Assembly (NCBI RefSeq): GCF_964340395.1
Contig: NC_135560.1
Span: 7,494,598-7,558,597 of the forward strand
Source: Glandiceps talaboti
Taxonomy: Eukaryota; Hemichordata; Enteropneusta; Spengelidae
Direction: 5' to 3'
Length of the DNA: 64,000 nt
Position 1 is the first letter of the stretch, and each line of letters opens with the position of its first letter. Below the pieces are notes generated by a model. It saw nothing but the letters and a program-made list of their open reading frames with translations. It did not search any database and had not been told where the DNA came from. Below are positions 11,918 through 24,400 of the stretch, piece by piece. Both the position numbers and the translations under genes were made by a program.

Positions 11918-12644
11918 TTAAAGTGGCCATATGGGTATTTACTTTGGATTTTTAATGTATAGAACAATTTTATGATGGCTTCCTTCTTGAAAAATCAATG
12001 TGAAACAACATTGACAAAGTCTGCGTTTGTAACTCAACATTGCAAAAAGCTTAAAATTGTATAAAATGTTTGTTACTATACTGTACATACAATAATAAAC
12101 ATTTTATATATTATTTATTAATGTTTTATAATTTATTGAGTTAAAAACAGGGACTTGTCATATGTTGTTTGACGTAGGTTTTTCAAGGAGAAAGCCATGA
12201 TAAAACTCTTTTATACGGCTCCATCAATTAAAACACTGTGTTTACCATCCTTGAATTTCTCTGAAACCGTAACAGGCAGACAGGAGGAAAAAACAAAAAA
12301 CATAAAACTATTCCCACAATGCTAGCATGTCATGTAAAATTCACTTTTCTGTTGATTCATTTTCTGTTCTTACCTAAATTTATGAGACTGGGTGAAATAG
12401 AAATGTCACAATTCAGAGTTTGATTGTCTCGAGCAACTATTTAGTGATGTGTGAAGTTGTTCTGACAGTCTTTCCATGACCTCTGCTGAAATTTTGAGCA
12501 AAATGAAATTTTTTTTCTCTTTCTTCTAAAACTACAAACAAACCTACCCACATGCGGACGGACGGAAAATTAAGAACTTAATTGATGATGCCGAAACTAA
12601 AAATCCAAAATAAACACCCAGTCGCCATCCATATGGCCACTTTA
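11918..12644. mobile_element. TTAA-flanked palindromic MITE, copy 1, with a nested insertion
   Basis: Outer arms read TTAAAGTGGCCATATGG on the left and the inverse ccatatggccacttta on the right. Inner arms share tcatggcttcct, tcaatgtgaaacaacat, aagtctg and gtttgtaactcaa with copies at 14391, 43642 and 57932. About 375 bp inserted in the right arm (about 12216-12593) has its own ends, cggctccatcaattaa and ttaattgatgatgccg, inverted at 14 of 16 positions, so a second MITE jumped into the first. Confidence 0.82.
12216..12593. mobile_element. Nested TIR element inside MITE copy 1
   Basis: About 375 bp bounded by a 16-bp imperfect inverted repeat (cggctccatcaattaa / ttaattgatgatgccg). Its absence from the other MITE copies supports insertion. 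No coding capacity; superfamily unknown. Confidence 0.6.
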
Positions 12645-13094
12645 TAGATAACTGCAAAATGTTGAAGTGTCCACAATGATGAATCCTTCAGTGTACATAG
12701 AAAACTGCTAGTAAAAATCAACAAGAAAAATGAAACTTTTTAGTCGAATTCCAGTCAAATTGGATAATTTTAAGTACATGGCCAACCTTTTGATTTGATG
12801 AGCTTTATTTTATGTTTTTTAATTGTTTTTATTTCCCCCCCACCTTCACTGTAACGTGTAGGCTGCCTGGGCCAACATATCATACAATGGAGTGTTTAGT
12901 GTATGTATTGTGTTATTTCAGTTTTATTTCTTTGCACCCACTATCCCAGGTGGTTGGCTGCTCACTGCTCTGAGCATTTGCACTATCCTAAATAATTCTA
13001 ACAACACAGCATGTAACTGTTCAGAAGTATTCATCATGCAAATGTGAACCTTAAGGGTGCCATCTTTGTTGTAATAGGAGATAATTTTTATGTT

Positions 13095-13200
13095 TTCAAA
13101 AAATGTGTGTGCATGTGAATGCTTGTGCACGTGTGTGTGTGTGTGCAAGCTCACGTGTGTGTGTGCACGTGTGTGTATGCTTGTGTGTGTGTTTACACAG
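13095..13200. repeat. GT-rich degenerate microsatellite
   Basis: Interrupted gtgtg/gtgca/cgtgt sequence. Cys/Val frames across it on the plus strand are artefacts. Confidence 0.8.
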
Positions 13201-13644
13201 TGGAAGTCATCCTCTAGGGGTGTTTTCAGAGTTGAAGTATGTTTGTCTCGCCGCACATGTATGGCAAACATGTGATTTCAGTTATGTACATTGCCATTAG
13301 CAGTCTTTTAGTTATATGTAAATTCATGAATGGAATTGAAATCCCATGGTGTTTCTTATTTTCTCAAATTGTGGCCTATTAACAATGAGAGTTTCTCTGG
13401 GTTTGTTCACACTTTGTGGTTTTAATGATATCGTGTCATTAAAGTTTGAAACATCAGATCAATGTGACATTTAATACACGTGTTCAAAACATCTTGTCAT
13501 GTTTTTTCGTCTATGAACGCCTACGACCCTTTCTTTTGCATGATTTTACGCTGAGAAAATGATGGATTTCAATTCAGATTTCTTCAAAATACCCTCCCTA
13601 TTCAATATGTAATCTTATTTTCCCAACATAAGTGCATTAATGAT

Positions 13645-13995
13645 AAAGTTGGTTTTTATATAGCACTTTCCCACCCAAAGCGCTTTACAGTTATTATACC
13701 CTGGCTTGGATCTATATTGGCACAACGGCCCTTTATACTTCCTTCAATCCTTGGGGAGCATACAATCCATTACAACTTTTATGAGTCATGTGCGTAGGAT
13801 TAAAGCATTCACATTGCAACCTCTATCCTACCAGGTCCCCAATTATACAGCTGGGTTTGACAAAGGCACAGTCATGGTTCAAATCTTGCCCAGTGACTTT
13901 AGCCATTCAGAAACAAATGGCATCGATGGGGCTCGAACGTGCAACCTGCAGATTCCAAGCTGGCCACTCTAACCATTCGCCAATCATGACTCCGA
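13645..13995 (-). mobile_element. tRNA-headed SINE (minus strand)
   Basis: Read on the minus strand from 13990, the head contains an A-box-like tggttagagtgg and, about 35 bases later, a B-box-like gttcgagcccc, spaced as in tRNA-derived RNA polymerase III promoters. The opposite end (13650-13690) carries tttatatagcactttcccac and aaagcgctttaca, a 3' tail type seen in invertebrate and vertebrate SINEs. Length is about 350 bp. Recognition is by promoter boxes and tail, and the family is not named. Confidence 0.75.
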
Positions 13996-14489
13996 TGACT
14001 ACATTAGACAATTTGAATTTGTGATTACACACTTAAATACAACAACACATTAATTCAGTAATATACAAAGAGATGCATTCACAACAGATGATTATGATCT
14101 GGGCACAGTACTGCGGTCCAACCATGTGTAGTTTACATTGAACAAATTTGATATGTAAACTCCACCATGAGTTTCCTAGATCCTCTTCTATACCATTGTT
14201 CCTCACCAAAATTATTGTATAATAGCATGTTGGGTAAGCTTCATAATAGTGATCTTAAAAGTAATACATTAAAATATAAGCAACAAAACCACAGGGTGGC
14301 ACAGCTCATCACAAAACACACTAAAATGAAAAACATCAACACAAAAAATAAAACTTAACAGTGAGTCTATATATTCTAGTGTATGACTGATTAAAATGGC
14401 CATGTGGATGAGGATTGGGTATTTATTTTGGATTTTTTAATTTATAAAGCAATATTATCATTATTATTTATTTGTTACCCATTTTTAAG

Positions 14490-14494
14490 GCTGT

Positions 14495-14545
<51 letters not shown>

Positions 14546-14799
14546 CTTCTTTATTCCCAGAAATATATATATACATATACATATATAACAATTCTACAAT
14601 ATATGAAGTATTCAACTTGGGAAAGGGAGACGAAAAATAGTTGTCATTGCAACTAGTGGAGTCCGTCCCCTTTTACAATCTTAGGGATTAGGAATTACTA
14701 ATTACTGGGGCTGCTGGTCAAATTGAGTATATTGCAATATTGACAGAATAGAAAAAAATCATAAAGGATTTACAAAATACATTGTATAAATATAGGTGG

Positions 14800-14833
<34 letters not shown>

Positions 14834-15075
14834 CCACCACAACCAAACAAGCAAATACACAATAACAAGTTATAACAAGTCTCAGTCTATAATTTTAATG
14901 ACCATTCACTATCCTTTTAACATTTGACATTTTAAGGGTGTTAACGGCATACATGTCTTTGTAGCATTCACCTTATTTATGTTTTTGTATTTTATGTGCA
15001 GCGCTTTTGAATATTTTAAATAGAAAAGGTGCTTTAGAAAATAAATAAACTTAAACTTAAACTTGTTACAGCATT
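14490..15075. mobile_element. Nested insertion in MITE copy 2 (simple repeats plus probable retroelement tails)
   Basis: It starts with (TAA)n at 14498-14545 followed by tcttctttattcccagaa, the reverse of a retroelement-like 3' end. It contains (CAA)n at 14802-14834 and ends near gtgcagcgcttttgaatatt and aaataaataaacttaaactt, another tail-like 3' end. Probably one or two SINE/LINE fragments; none identified by coding sequence. Confidence 0.5.
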
Positions 15076-15384
15076 GAAACAAAAAAAAGAAATATTTTAC
15101 ATTCTTAGATAAAGGGAGAACGGAAAATAGCAAAGCTCGTTTTGTCTGTCTCCTAGGCTCCATGCCTTCCTCCTTGCAAAATCAATGTGAAACAACATTG
15201 ACCAAGTCTGTGTTTGTAACTCAATGCTTTGCAAAATGTTAAAATATGTGTAAAAAGTGTGTTGTACATACAATAACAAACCTTTTACACATTTTTTTAC
15301 ACAGTATATTGAGTCACAAACACAGACTTTGTCTCTGTTGTTTCACGTCGACTTTGCAAGAAGGAAGCCATGATATAATTGTAA

Positions 15385-15652
15385 TAATCTTTATTTATAC
15401 TGGATAGTTCTTTAAGCATTTAAACACTTGTCTCCCAAGAAGTCCAGTGAGGGCCATCCCTCATGGGTTCAGTGTTAATGCAGGAGGAAACCGGAGTACC
15501 CGGGGAAAACCTGCGTTGTTCGGTAGAGTCAAACTGAACGACACTCTTCTTACTTACAGCGTGGTAAATTTAATCGAACCCTGAATGGGGTTCGAACCCC
15601 GAATGCAGTGGTAAGAGGCAAGTGGTTTAACCACTTGGCCACCAACAACCCT
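15385..15652 (-). mobile_element. tRNA-headed SINE (minus strand) inside MITE copy 2
   Basis: Read on the minus strand, the head has the A box tggccaagtgg and B box ggttcgaacccc about 35 bases apart. The body includes ggttttccccgggtactccg followed by gtttcctcc, and the 3' end reads ccagtataaataaagattat. The body motif is of a type I associate with SINEs of many marine invertebrates, but I cannot name the family. Its position inside the MITE dates it after the MITE insertion. Confidence 0.8.
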
Positions 15653-15981
15653 ACAACCCTTGTATGAATTAAAAAATCCCAAATGAATACCCAATTCTCA
15701 TCCATATGGCCACTTTAAGCACCCTAATTGCAGATGGCACAAAAACATTTCTATATTTATTTGTATGACATCAAGCTGTTACTTATCTGGGGTGAGACCT
15801 TATTTAAATGAACCCACAATGGAGTGGAGAGTGTGGCGGGTGTTATAAGACACATTATCTGTAGCTTTCTTGGCAATTGCTTTTGTGTTCAGATAATGAA
15901 ATTTCAGTGAAGATTTACACTGTAGCCATGGTTTTTTAGCACAACTGAACTGAGGTTCAGTAGTGCTATAGGGATCGCCCG

Positions 15982-16125
<144 letters not shown>

Positions 16126-16750
16126 TCAGCTCATAGGTCATTCACCTATTTTCTTGACTGAGTTTGATATAGAGAAGATGTTGTATTTTGTACAAAAAAA
16201 AATGATTGAGTGAATAGTAGGGGGAAAAAAATTCATAAAAGGAAATATGGTAGATCAGGTTTTAGTGTAGACAATAACAGCATTGATATGTATATATTGA
16301 TTCACTGTACGTGTGTGATGTAGAGAGGATGTTCTATTTTTGGACAACAAAACTAATTAATCAATTGTTGACAGTGAACCATAAAGGGACATATGGTGCT
16401 TTAATTAGTAATTAATGGGGGCAATACCAATATTGATTTGAAAGTTGATGCCATATATTAAAATATTGTAGAAAGGATGTTGTATTTCCGTAAAACAAAA
16501 ATAAATAAACTAATGAACCAGTAGTCAAAAGTGATCCACAACAGGAAATATGGTACTTCAGTTTTTAAGTGGGAAGAATAAAAAAAGATTTCTATATCAA
16601 TGTAATATATGTATTTGATGTAGAGATGTTCTTCTATTTTTTGCCCATAGGAAATAAATGAATCCATTGTCAAAAAAAATATCCATAAAATGAAACATGG
16701 TACTTCAATTTTTAGTGGGAACAATAAAGATATTTTCTATATCAATGTAA

Positions 16751-16857
16751 TATATGTAGTGGTAGTAGTAGTGGTAGTAGTAGTAGTGGTAGTAGTAGTG
16801 GTAGTGGTAGTAGTAGTAGTGGTAGTAGTAGTGGTAGTAGTAGTGGTGGTAGTAGTG

Positions 16858-16929
<72 letters not shown>

Positions 16930-17140
16930 ATAGTGGTAGTAGTAGTAGTGGTGGTAGTGGTAGTAGTAGTGGTAGTGTTAGTGTTAGTAGTAGTAATAGT
17001 AGTGGTAGTGGTGGTAGTGGTAGTAGTAGTAATAGCAGTGGTAGTGGTAGTGGTAGTAGTAGTGGTAGTAGTAGTAGTGGTAGTAGTAGTGGTAGTAGTA
17101 GTAGTAGTGGTAGTAGTGGTAGTGGTAGCAGTAGTTTATT
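16751..17140. repeat. (GTA/GTG)n imperfect trinucleotide microsatellite, ~390 bp
   Basis: Mixed gta and gtg triplets with rare gtt/gca. It replaces the expected satellite unit just after tcaatgtaatatatgtagtg. Poly-Val (plus) and poly-Leu/Pro (minus) frames result from the repeat and are not genes. Confidence 0.97.
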
Positions 17141-18371
17141 ATAGTGACATTTTCCAATAGGAATACACAAAAAGAAGCATTTTTCTCCTTGCCTTTACAG
17201 GCTTATAAGTCACTCTGAATAAAATTTTTAGAGTACATCAAAAAATCAGTAGAGTTGTCTAGTAAAGATATCATTTAAGTTTTATCACAACAAATCAAAT
17301 ATATACAAAATAAATTACACAATCTTTCTCTTCTTCTGCTGAAGGCACTTTTAATAAATTTTGCTAGTGGTCGAATACAATTATTTTAAATAAAACGCTG
17401 TTCGGAACTTAAATTTACAAAAGAATCATTCTCTTCGCTAATTAATTCAAACATAACATTTCTGAAATCATTGTATAGTTTACATCTTATGACATAGTGT
17501 TTTTCATCTTCCACTTCTCCTAAGTTACAATGGATGCATAATCATTGGAAAGGGGTACATTTCTAAAATGACCACTTTCAAAATGTATGTGATGTAAAAG
17601 GTTAATGTTTGGGCAAAAAACAAGAATTGATGAGTTACAGTGATCAACATATGGACAGGTAACATGAACTATGTATAAATCCTGGTCAAAAAATGATCCG
17701 TAAAATGAAGTATGGCATTTCAATTTTTAATAGGAACAATGTTGATTTGTATATTAATATGATATGTGTAGGTGTTGTAGAGGTAATTTTGTATTTTTGT
17801 AACAAAAAACCAACAATTATTGATGGATTTTCAGGAACAATAGAAACATTAATTTGTCTATTAATGTGATTTGTGTAGGTGTTGTAGAGATAATTTTGTA
17901 TTTTTATAACAAAAACCCAACAAAAATTGATGAGTTTTCAAAAAATTATCCTCAAAATGAACTTTAATAGCAATTCAGTTTTGTGTGGGAACTATAGAAA
18001 CGTTGATTCGTAGTACATCGTGATATGTGTATGTGTTGTAAAGAGAATATTGTATTTTGTACCAAAAAACCCAACACAAATTGATGAATTTTTTAGGAAC
18101 AATAGAAACATTGATTTGCATATCAATGTGATATATGTATGTGTTGTAGAGTGAATTTTGTATTTTTGTAACAAAAAAAAATAACCAACAAAAAGTGGTG
18201 AATTTTCCATCCATAAAATATGAACTATGGCACTTCAATTTGGAGCAGGAACAATAGTAACGTTGATTCGTATATCGTGATATGTGGATGATTTGTAAAG
18301 AGAACAACAACGATTGATGAGTCAATTGTCAAAAAATGATCCATAAAAGGAAGTATGGTATTTCTGTTTTT

Positions 18372-18402
18372 AGCTCCCGTATGGGAATTGATGTCATGGT
18401 GA

Positions 18403-18454
<52 letters not shown>

Positions 18455-19446
18455 CGTGCAGAAATGTTGTTCCACTGATATCTCAAAAAGTACTGAAGCT
18501 AATGTTCTGCAATTTACTATGTGGCATTGTCGGGCTTTAACTTAGCGCTGATTAGTTTTTGGTGGGAATGGTTTGCATAATTAATGACATTTTGCATAAT
18601 TGATGATTTTATAAATGGGGCTATATATGCAGAACGCCTACACCAAATTCAATGAAACGTGCTACATCTACGGATCATACAAAGATATAAAGGCAATAAC
18701 AGACGTTAACTTGTGTCAGGTTAATTAAGGGCTAATTTACATAATTAATGAATGTTTGTAAATCAGGTTATGTATCCAGAATGGCTTTATCAAATTCGAT
18801 GAAACTTGCCACAGATATTGATCATACAGAGATATGATAGTTCTTAATGAAATTAAGTGCTGTCAATTAATTGCTCATTAGCATAATTAACAAAATTTGG
18901 CAATTAGGACTTATACCAAGAAAGACCACCAAATTTGATAAAACTTGCCACAGATATTGATCATACAGAGACACTATAGTTCCTAATGAAATTAAGTGCT
19001 GTCAATTAATTGCTCATTTGCATAATTAACAAACTTTGGCAATTAGGGCCTATAAAAAGAAGGACTGGGCCAAATTTGATGAAACTTGCCACAGATATTG
19101 ATCATACAGAGATATGATAGTTCTTTATAATGAAATTTAGTGGTGTCAATTAATTGCTCATTTGCATAATTAACAAACCTTGGCAATTAGGGCCTATTCC
19201 AAGAAAGACTGCACCAAATTTGATGAAACTTACTAAAGATATTGACCGAGCAAAGATATGATGGTATCAAGTCAATTGCTAATTTGCATATTTGATGAAC
19301 TTTTGCAATAAGGGATATGTAGCCAGGACTGTACTGAATTCAAGTGAAGTTGCTACAGATATTGATTACGCAAAGGTACAACAGTACAGAAAGACATTTC
19401 AAAGTCTCAACAAGCACATTAACAACATTTCTCCTCATACGGGAGC
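18372..19446. mobile_element. Element with CTCCCGTAT ends and ~140-bp internal tandem units
   Basis: The left end gctcccgtatgggaat contains a short hairpin, and the right end reads catacgggagc, its inverse. After the left end comes (TCTG)n at 18402-18455, then about six diverged units with the landmark gaaacttgccacagatattg near 18654, 18802, 18938, 19080, 19223 and 19344. It sits inside the satellite array. Architecture (hairpin end, tetranucleotide run, ~140-bp units) resembles the elements at 6575, 31372 and 35840. No protein coding. Confidence 0.75.
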
Positions 19447-20613
19447 ATTTTTAGTTCATCTCTGGTTTATCAATGAGATCAGTTATGTTGATTTGCATAT
19501 CAAAAAGTGATATATGTATGCATTGATGCAGAGAGGATGTTGTATTTTTGTAAGATAAAACCCCAACAATGATTGATGAATCAATGGTCAAAATATGATC
19601 CGTGAAAGGAAATATGGCACTTCAGTTTTTGGGAGGAACAATAGCAGTGTTGATATGATATCAATTTGATATGTGTAGGTGTGTGTAGAGAGGATGTTGT
19701 GGTTATTTACAAGGACAAAAGTAATGAATCGATCGTCAAAAACAAACCCTACAAGGAAATGTTATATTTCCTTATTTCTATTTTTAGTCTGAACAATAAT
19801 GCGATATGTATATTGAATGCAAACAAGATTGAACCCTTAACTTTGCAAATGCATGATGAATACTCAAAATCATAGCAATTGTAAGAATGTCTTTGCATCT
19901 GAACACCCAGTACTCACACGGTAGACTTGGGGGCAGATGTGGATATGAAGAGACTACAGCTGAGAATGTTCATGGACAATGTTCATTCATGGAGTGACGC
20001 CCCCTGGGAAAGTCTATGAAACATGAAACATACACTTATTTAAAGTTTACACTTCATAAAATTTTTGCTACAAGTTTATTAGAATTTCATCGCTGTGGAT
20101 ATTCTCAGCTGTGAATGGCACAGTTCATCATATCCCATAATATATGTACAGAGGGTGAAGTATTTTAAAGGTGTATTTTAAGACATATCGAAGAGAAGTG
20201 TTAGAGGTTAATGATGGAATGCCATGTTTGTTTGCACCTTTTGAAATGGTTACCATAGTTACTTAGTACCAAACTGTAGTTTCTTCTTTTATCTGAGTAA
20301 GAGATAGTGACAGTTTGCATACGAAAGTAGTTTGCAAAATACACGTTGTCATGCATATCATATATTAACACTTGACACCTGAAGAAGGTAGAATGATGCA
20401 ATGTATCTTACAGTCTACATACCGGTACCATGGTGATTAAAGTAATTGATTTCAAGAGGTGCAAAAAGCATTGTGGAATTATGAAGTCAAAGGGCACAAG
20501 TTGAGTTTATACGTGTGGAGGCATAATTTTCGCTGCTTATTAAAGCACATTCAGCCATCGCTTGTACTGAACTCAAACCTAGTATTAAGATATAACTTAT
20601 AAACAATCCAATG

Positions 20614-20932
20614 TAGACTCTCTCACCAGTCCTCAGGAGCATCATTATTAGCAGTTTTATATGTACCCATATCTACTGTATAATTGTACTAGAATATCCT
20701 TGTACTGTGGGCCCTCATTGACTACATATTGCTTATCATTTGTTGACATGTTACTTCTATGCTGTGTTATTGCAATAATGAAGTAACGTGTCAACAAATT
20801 CTTATCCCTATGTAGTCAATGATTGCCCACATCAGTACAAGGATATTCGAGTACAATTATGCAGTAGATATCGGTACTTACAAAATGGCCCTTTTAGCAA
20901 TGCGATGCTCCGAGGACTGTGAGAGAGTCTAG
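20614..20932. mobile_element. Palindromic MITE, ~320 bp
   Basis: Long inverted arms: left tagactctctcaccagtcct, gagcatc, gtacaaggata-type and gtagtcaatga blocks are matched in reverse order on the right, ending gactgtgagagagtcta. A short loop lies near 20770-20790. No coding capacity. Confidence 0.85.
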
Positions 20933-22499
20933 ATCCGATGATGTAATTCATTATACACATACAATGTGGAGGAAACCATACCATATGCAATCAACAGTTC
21001 TAACAATGCCAGAAGACAATTGTAATGTTAGAGAAGGCATGTATCAACATTAACTTTTAATCAAGGTTTTATGCCAGTATTTTCACTTGAGTAAACACTT
21101 ATAAGCTCAGCTTGTGCCAATTTTTAAATTTCACATATTCAATAACTCAGTGATAATGTACTAATCCAGCTCTGAATATTCAATTCTTCCTTCTTCCAAT
21201 AAATGTATGAAGTAAAAGTATCAAGGGACTGAAAGGGTTCGCCATTGTTTGTATTCCATGGCATTGCTGTTACTTTAATATACGGCAGCAGTATGGAGCA
21301 CCCACAACGCCAACTCTTTCACTGTCTATTATAAAGCTATCTATAGTGTAATTCTTTCTTTCCATGACAAAATATTACAACTCTTATTTGCAGCACGTAA
21401 AAGATACCACCATTATGTAGAGAATTAGATCGAAGGTTAAAGCAATGTAATGAGTTTAGTTATTCCTTGTTTCAGCTAAAAATAACACATTGATTAATTC
21501 TAAGATATAAATATAATAATGTCATCGCTATTAAAAGTTTATTCATGCAAGTAAAATTAATTATGTGTTTCCAATATTAAACCTCACCGACACTAGTTTA
21601 AGCCTCGGACCCCAAACATTTGTTAAAACATTTAAAACAAAATGATAAGAAATTCTTTGTCTTCTTGACCTTTCTTTTCCCAGTGATGTCTCTACATATA
21701 TCATCAAACTATCACAGAAGGAGTATTCTGATCGACATTTTGTTTCTTTTGGCCAATATTTTTCAAACATAAAAAAAAATCAAATCAAATCAAATCACGA
21801 CCTACCTACCTTTCTGAGGCCATGTTATCGGAAACACACACTTATTTTTTAACATAAATCAGTGTGTATTTTCTGACTGCAAAAGTCAGGCTTGATAATG
21901 ATGACTGGTGAGTTTCTGATATAGATTACAACTTTGGAGCAAATTGGTGTGTGTAAGTCACCAGTGTAAAAGAGTAGGAAAACAGCTTGAATATCTGATA
22001 TCAGAAATTCTAAACTTTAATTACAGCCAATATTATTAAGAAGGATATTGGTAGTATGTATAGCCTAATGGTTTGCTCATATAAGATTCATTTTTCTCAA
22101 TCTTCATTTTCAAAAGCATTTTGGTACCATTTCAACTACAAAAAAACAAAACTCAAATTTGACAATCAGTGTAAGTAACATAAGGATTGTACGCTGGAAA
22201 GACCTGAAAGTCTGGAATTTCAAACCACTTCTGGGAACTCCTACAAAAATGTACTTGCTTGGAAATGAAAGTTATGAAATGATTTTTCTAGTTTTTTACC
22301 CCCTTTAGTTTATACACCTTGGAAACAAAATACTTTTATCTGGCAGAGCTTTAAGGAAACGTTAATCCACTGATTCTGTATAATCAGTATGTCGCCAGTG
22401 ATAGGTTTAACACTAATGCAAGAAACTGGGATTGAATCCTTGGTCTTTAAACTGGAGAATCTTGAATAATACTAACGTAAATGTTGTTGATATTTGCAG

Positions 22500-22627
22500 G
22501 CCAATCCAAGCTGCATGGTTGTATCAACACCTAGAGACATTTTAGAATTAGATTTATCATTGCTACTTAATCCACAACCAATGGCCTGGATAGAGGAACG
22601 TTATGAAGACATCACAACAACCGATAG
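22500..22627 (+). CDS. DMXL2: DMXL exon 8
   Basis: Acceptor TTTGCAG at 22493-22499 and donor GATAG|GTATGT. Enters in phase 0 and leaves in phase 2. It encodes ANPSCMVVSTPRDILELDLS, then a linker containing NPQPMAWIEERYEDITTTDR. It matches the NxxCIxxxSxxDxxELDxS motif opening the C-terminal WD40 region of DMXL proteins. Confidence 0.93.
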
Positions 22628-22889
22628 GTATGTCTCGGCAGTACAGGTTCATTATATTTTACAATGGAAGCATGTTAATTAACCTGAACAGAACATCTGG
22701 CTTGATAATAAATTTTGTAGCATTGCTACCATTTTGTGTCTAGCATGACAAAAAATGTAATGTATAATTGTTACATTTTTAAAAGCCTTTTAAGAATGCA
22801 GGTCACCAAAGATGGCGCATGCAAAGAAAATGTAGCGATGGTGGTAAGATTTTTGTCACACCAGATGCTAAAATGCAGCAGCGTTAGCA

Positions 22890-23180
22890 ATTTTTTTGTC
22901 TCGGGAGACTTTTATTGTATATGTATCAGATGAACAATACATATTCATGACTTATGTGAAGGTAGTCATGAGTCATGAATATTCGTTGCTCATCTAAATA
23001 CATAAGCGTGTATGCTGAGGTGAAATAAATTTGTTTCAGTTTTGTGTTTCCTTGATGTCGTGTAAAATTTATGTGATGCGAAATCATTGAAATGACTCTC
23101 TAGAACCTAAAATTTATGGAAATACTTTTATTTTTTGGAATGGTGTTTAGTAATCCTGGTTATGATTTAAATCAGATACA
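22890..23180. repeat. Dispersed repeat with internal hairpin (copy 1)
   Basis: An inverted pair, gtatcagatgaacaatacat / attcatgact and agtcatgaatattcgttgct / catctaaatacata, is followed by a segment (aaatttatgtgat, gactctctagaacct, aatttatggaaa) shared with 57030-57310. Confidence 0.65.
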
Positions 23181-23967
23181 AAAACAAGAATATGTAGATA
23201 TCCTTTCAACTATTAACAGAAAGGATATGTGTCTAAGACATTACAATATTCCATGCTTTATTAAAATAAACTAGTTGAAATTCTTGTGTATAGGTTATAC
23301 ATATAAATTCATCACTTATACATACATATGCCAGCAACGTTAGCTTTTGTGTAATTATCGTAATGTTGACGTCTATCGACCAAAGTATCGACATTTCAGA
23401 TCAAACACCCCTACCAGGTAGGGGAATCCCTGGCTAGACTATGATGGAAGTATAGAATGATCTGCCGTGTTGTGAGATTTTATCATAAAGTACGACATGA
23501 TTACCATATCTCTGCAAATGCCACTCAACGATACTCATTATATATGCATAAATTTACCTGCCAATTATGATGCAGTAACACCTCACTTTAAATCAGTGAT
23601 GATTGTCTGAAAAAAACATACACACACCAAAGCTAAAAAGAAACTAGAATTAAAACTAGGTGTTATTTATGTTAAATAATTGGTTATGGTTAATATACAA
23701 CTTACAAGTAATATGTTATGAAAGTATGTTTTAAAGTTGCACTGGTTGGAACTGGAACGTTTTTTGAAACGTATGTTTTATCACATAAACACGTACAGAT
23801 CTTCACCTGTGTGATGTCAAACAGGGCAGATCAAAAATCAAAATCACCCCTGTTCTGCCGAATTTTAAGTTATCGTAATAATTATGTTCTTTCAATATGT
23901 AAATGCACACATTACTTTACATACATCCTTGGGTAGTGTGGACTGATATGTAGAGGCACTGTTATTT

Positions 23968-24400
23968 TTAGCCCTCGCCAGACATGGTCCGGGATGGCGG
24001 CTTATAGATTGGGTTCCGTCCGTGCATGCACGCGTGCATGTGTGCTTGTGTCCATCCATTGGTGCGTGCGTCAGGAGTCATATCTTGGACATTCATAGAC
24101 CGATTTCTTTCAAACTTAGTAAATTGATAATGAACTATGACTTACATATGCACATCAATTTGCTTTGGGATATGATGCAATTTAGCCGACTTAGAGCCAT
24201 TTTTGGGTCAAAAAATGTGATTTTTTGTCACTACTGGGCAGATTGGCTTGAAATTTGGTGGATATACTCTTAGAAGTGTTATTCTGCAGATTTTCTGTAA
24301 AACATTTTTGCCCTAGCAACAATGACCACACCCAATAACAACAACCAATTTTGGTCAACCCCAAGCGAATATGATTAAAATGACGGAGCAAAAGTCACAT
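23968..24400. repeat. Hairpin-headed repeat element, copy B
   Basis: It begins gccctcgccagacatggtcc followed by gggatggcggcttatagatt and gggttccgtccgtgc, then ggacattcatagaccgattt and ttacatatgcacatcaattt, paralleling copies at 6575 and 25885. The body lacks the ~150-bp tandem units of copy A. Confidence 0.75.

Larger units (their letters stand above)
14391..15717. mobile_element. TTAA-flanked palindromic MITE, copy 2, heavily interrupted
   Basis: The left end TTAAAATGGCCATGTGGATG and the right end catatggccactttaa frame arms shared with the other copies (tcaatgtgaaacaacattga, gtttgtaactcaat, and their inverses at 15300-15375). The left arm is split by about 700 bp (14460-15165) and the right arm by a SINE (15385-15650). 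Confidence 0.8.
16150..19880. repeat. ~150-bp AT-rich satellite-like tandem array, interrupted
   Basis: Recurring landmarks are gagaggatgttgtattttt, followed by an A-rich run, caattgttgatgaatc-like sequence, then gatccataaaaggaaatatg, gtacttcagtttttagtggg and aacaatagaaacattgattt. Units lie near 16170, 16322, 16472, 16620, 17765, 17880, 18033, 18140, 18290, 19530 and 19690. The array is broken by the 16751-17140 trinucleotide repeat, by about 600 bp of non-array sequence after it, and by the element at 18372-19446. Confidence 0.85.

Noticed and set aside
13900-13990. Possible tRNA gene on the minus strand
   Set aside because: A and B boxes are present but no convincing cloverleaf with acceptor stem; it is joined to a SINE body and tail.
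15590-15652. Possible tRNA gene on the minus strand
   Set aside because: Same reasoning; the head continues into a SINE body and lies within a MITE.
16690-17170. Long poly-Val (plus) and poly-Leu/Pro (minus) open frames
   Set aside because: Translation of a (GTA/GTG)n microsatellite; no initiation context and no non-repetitive domain.
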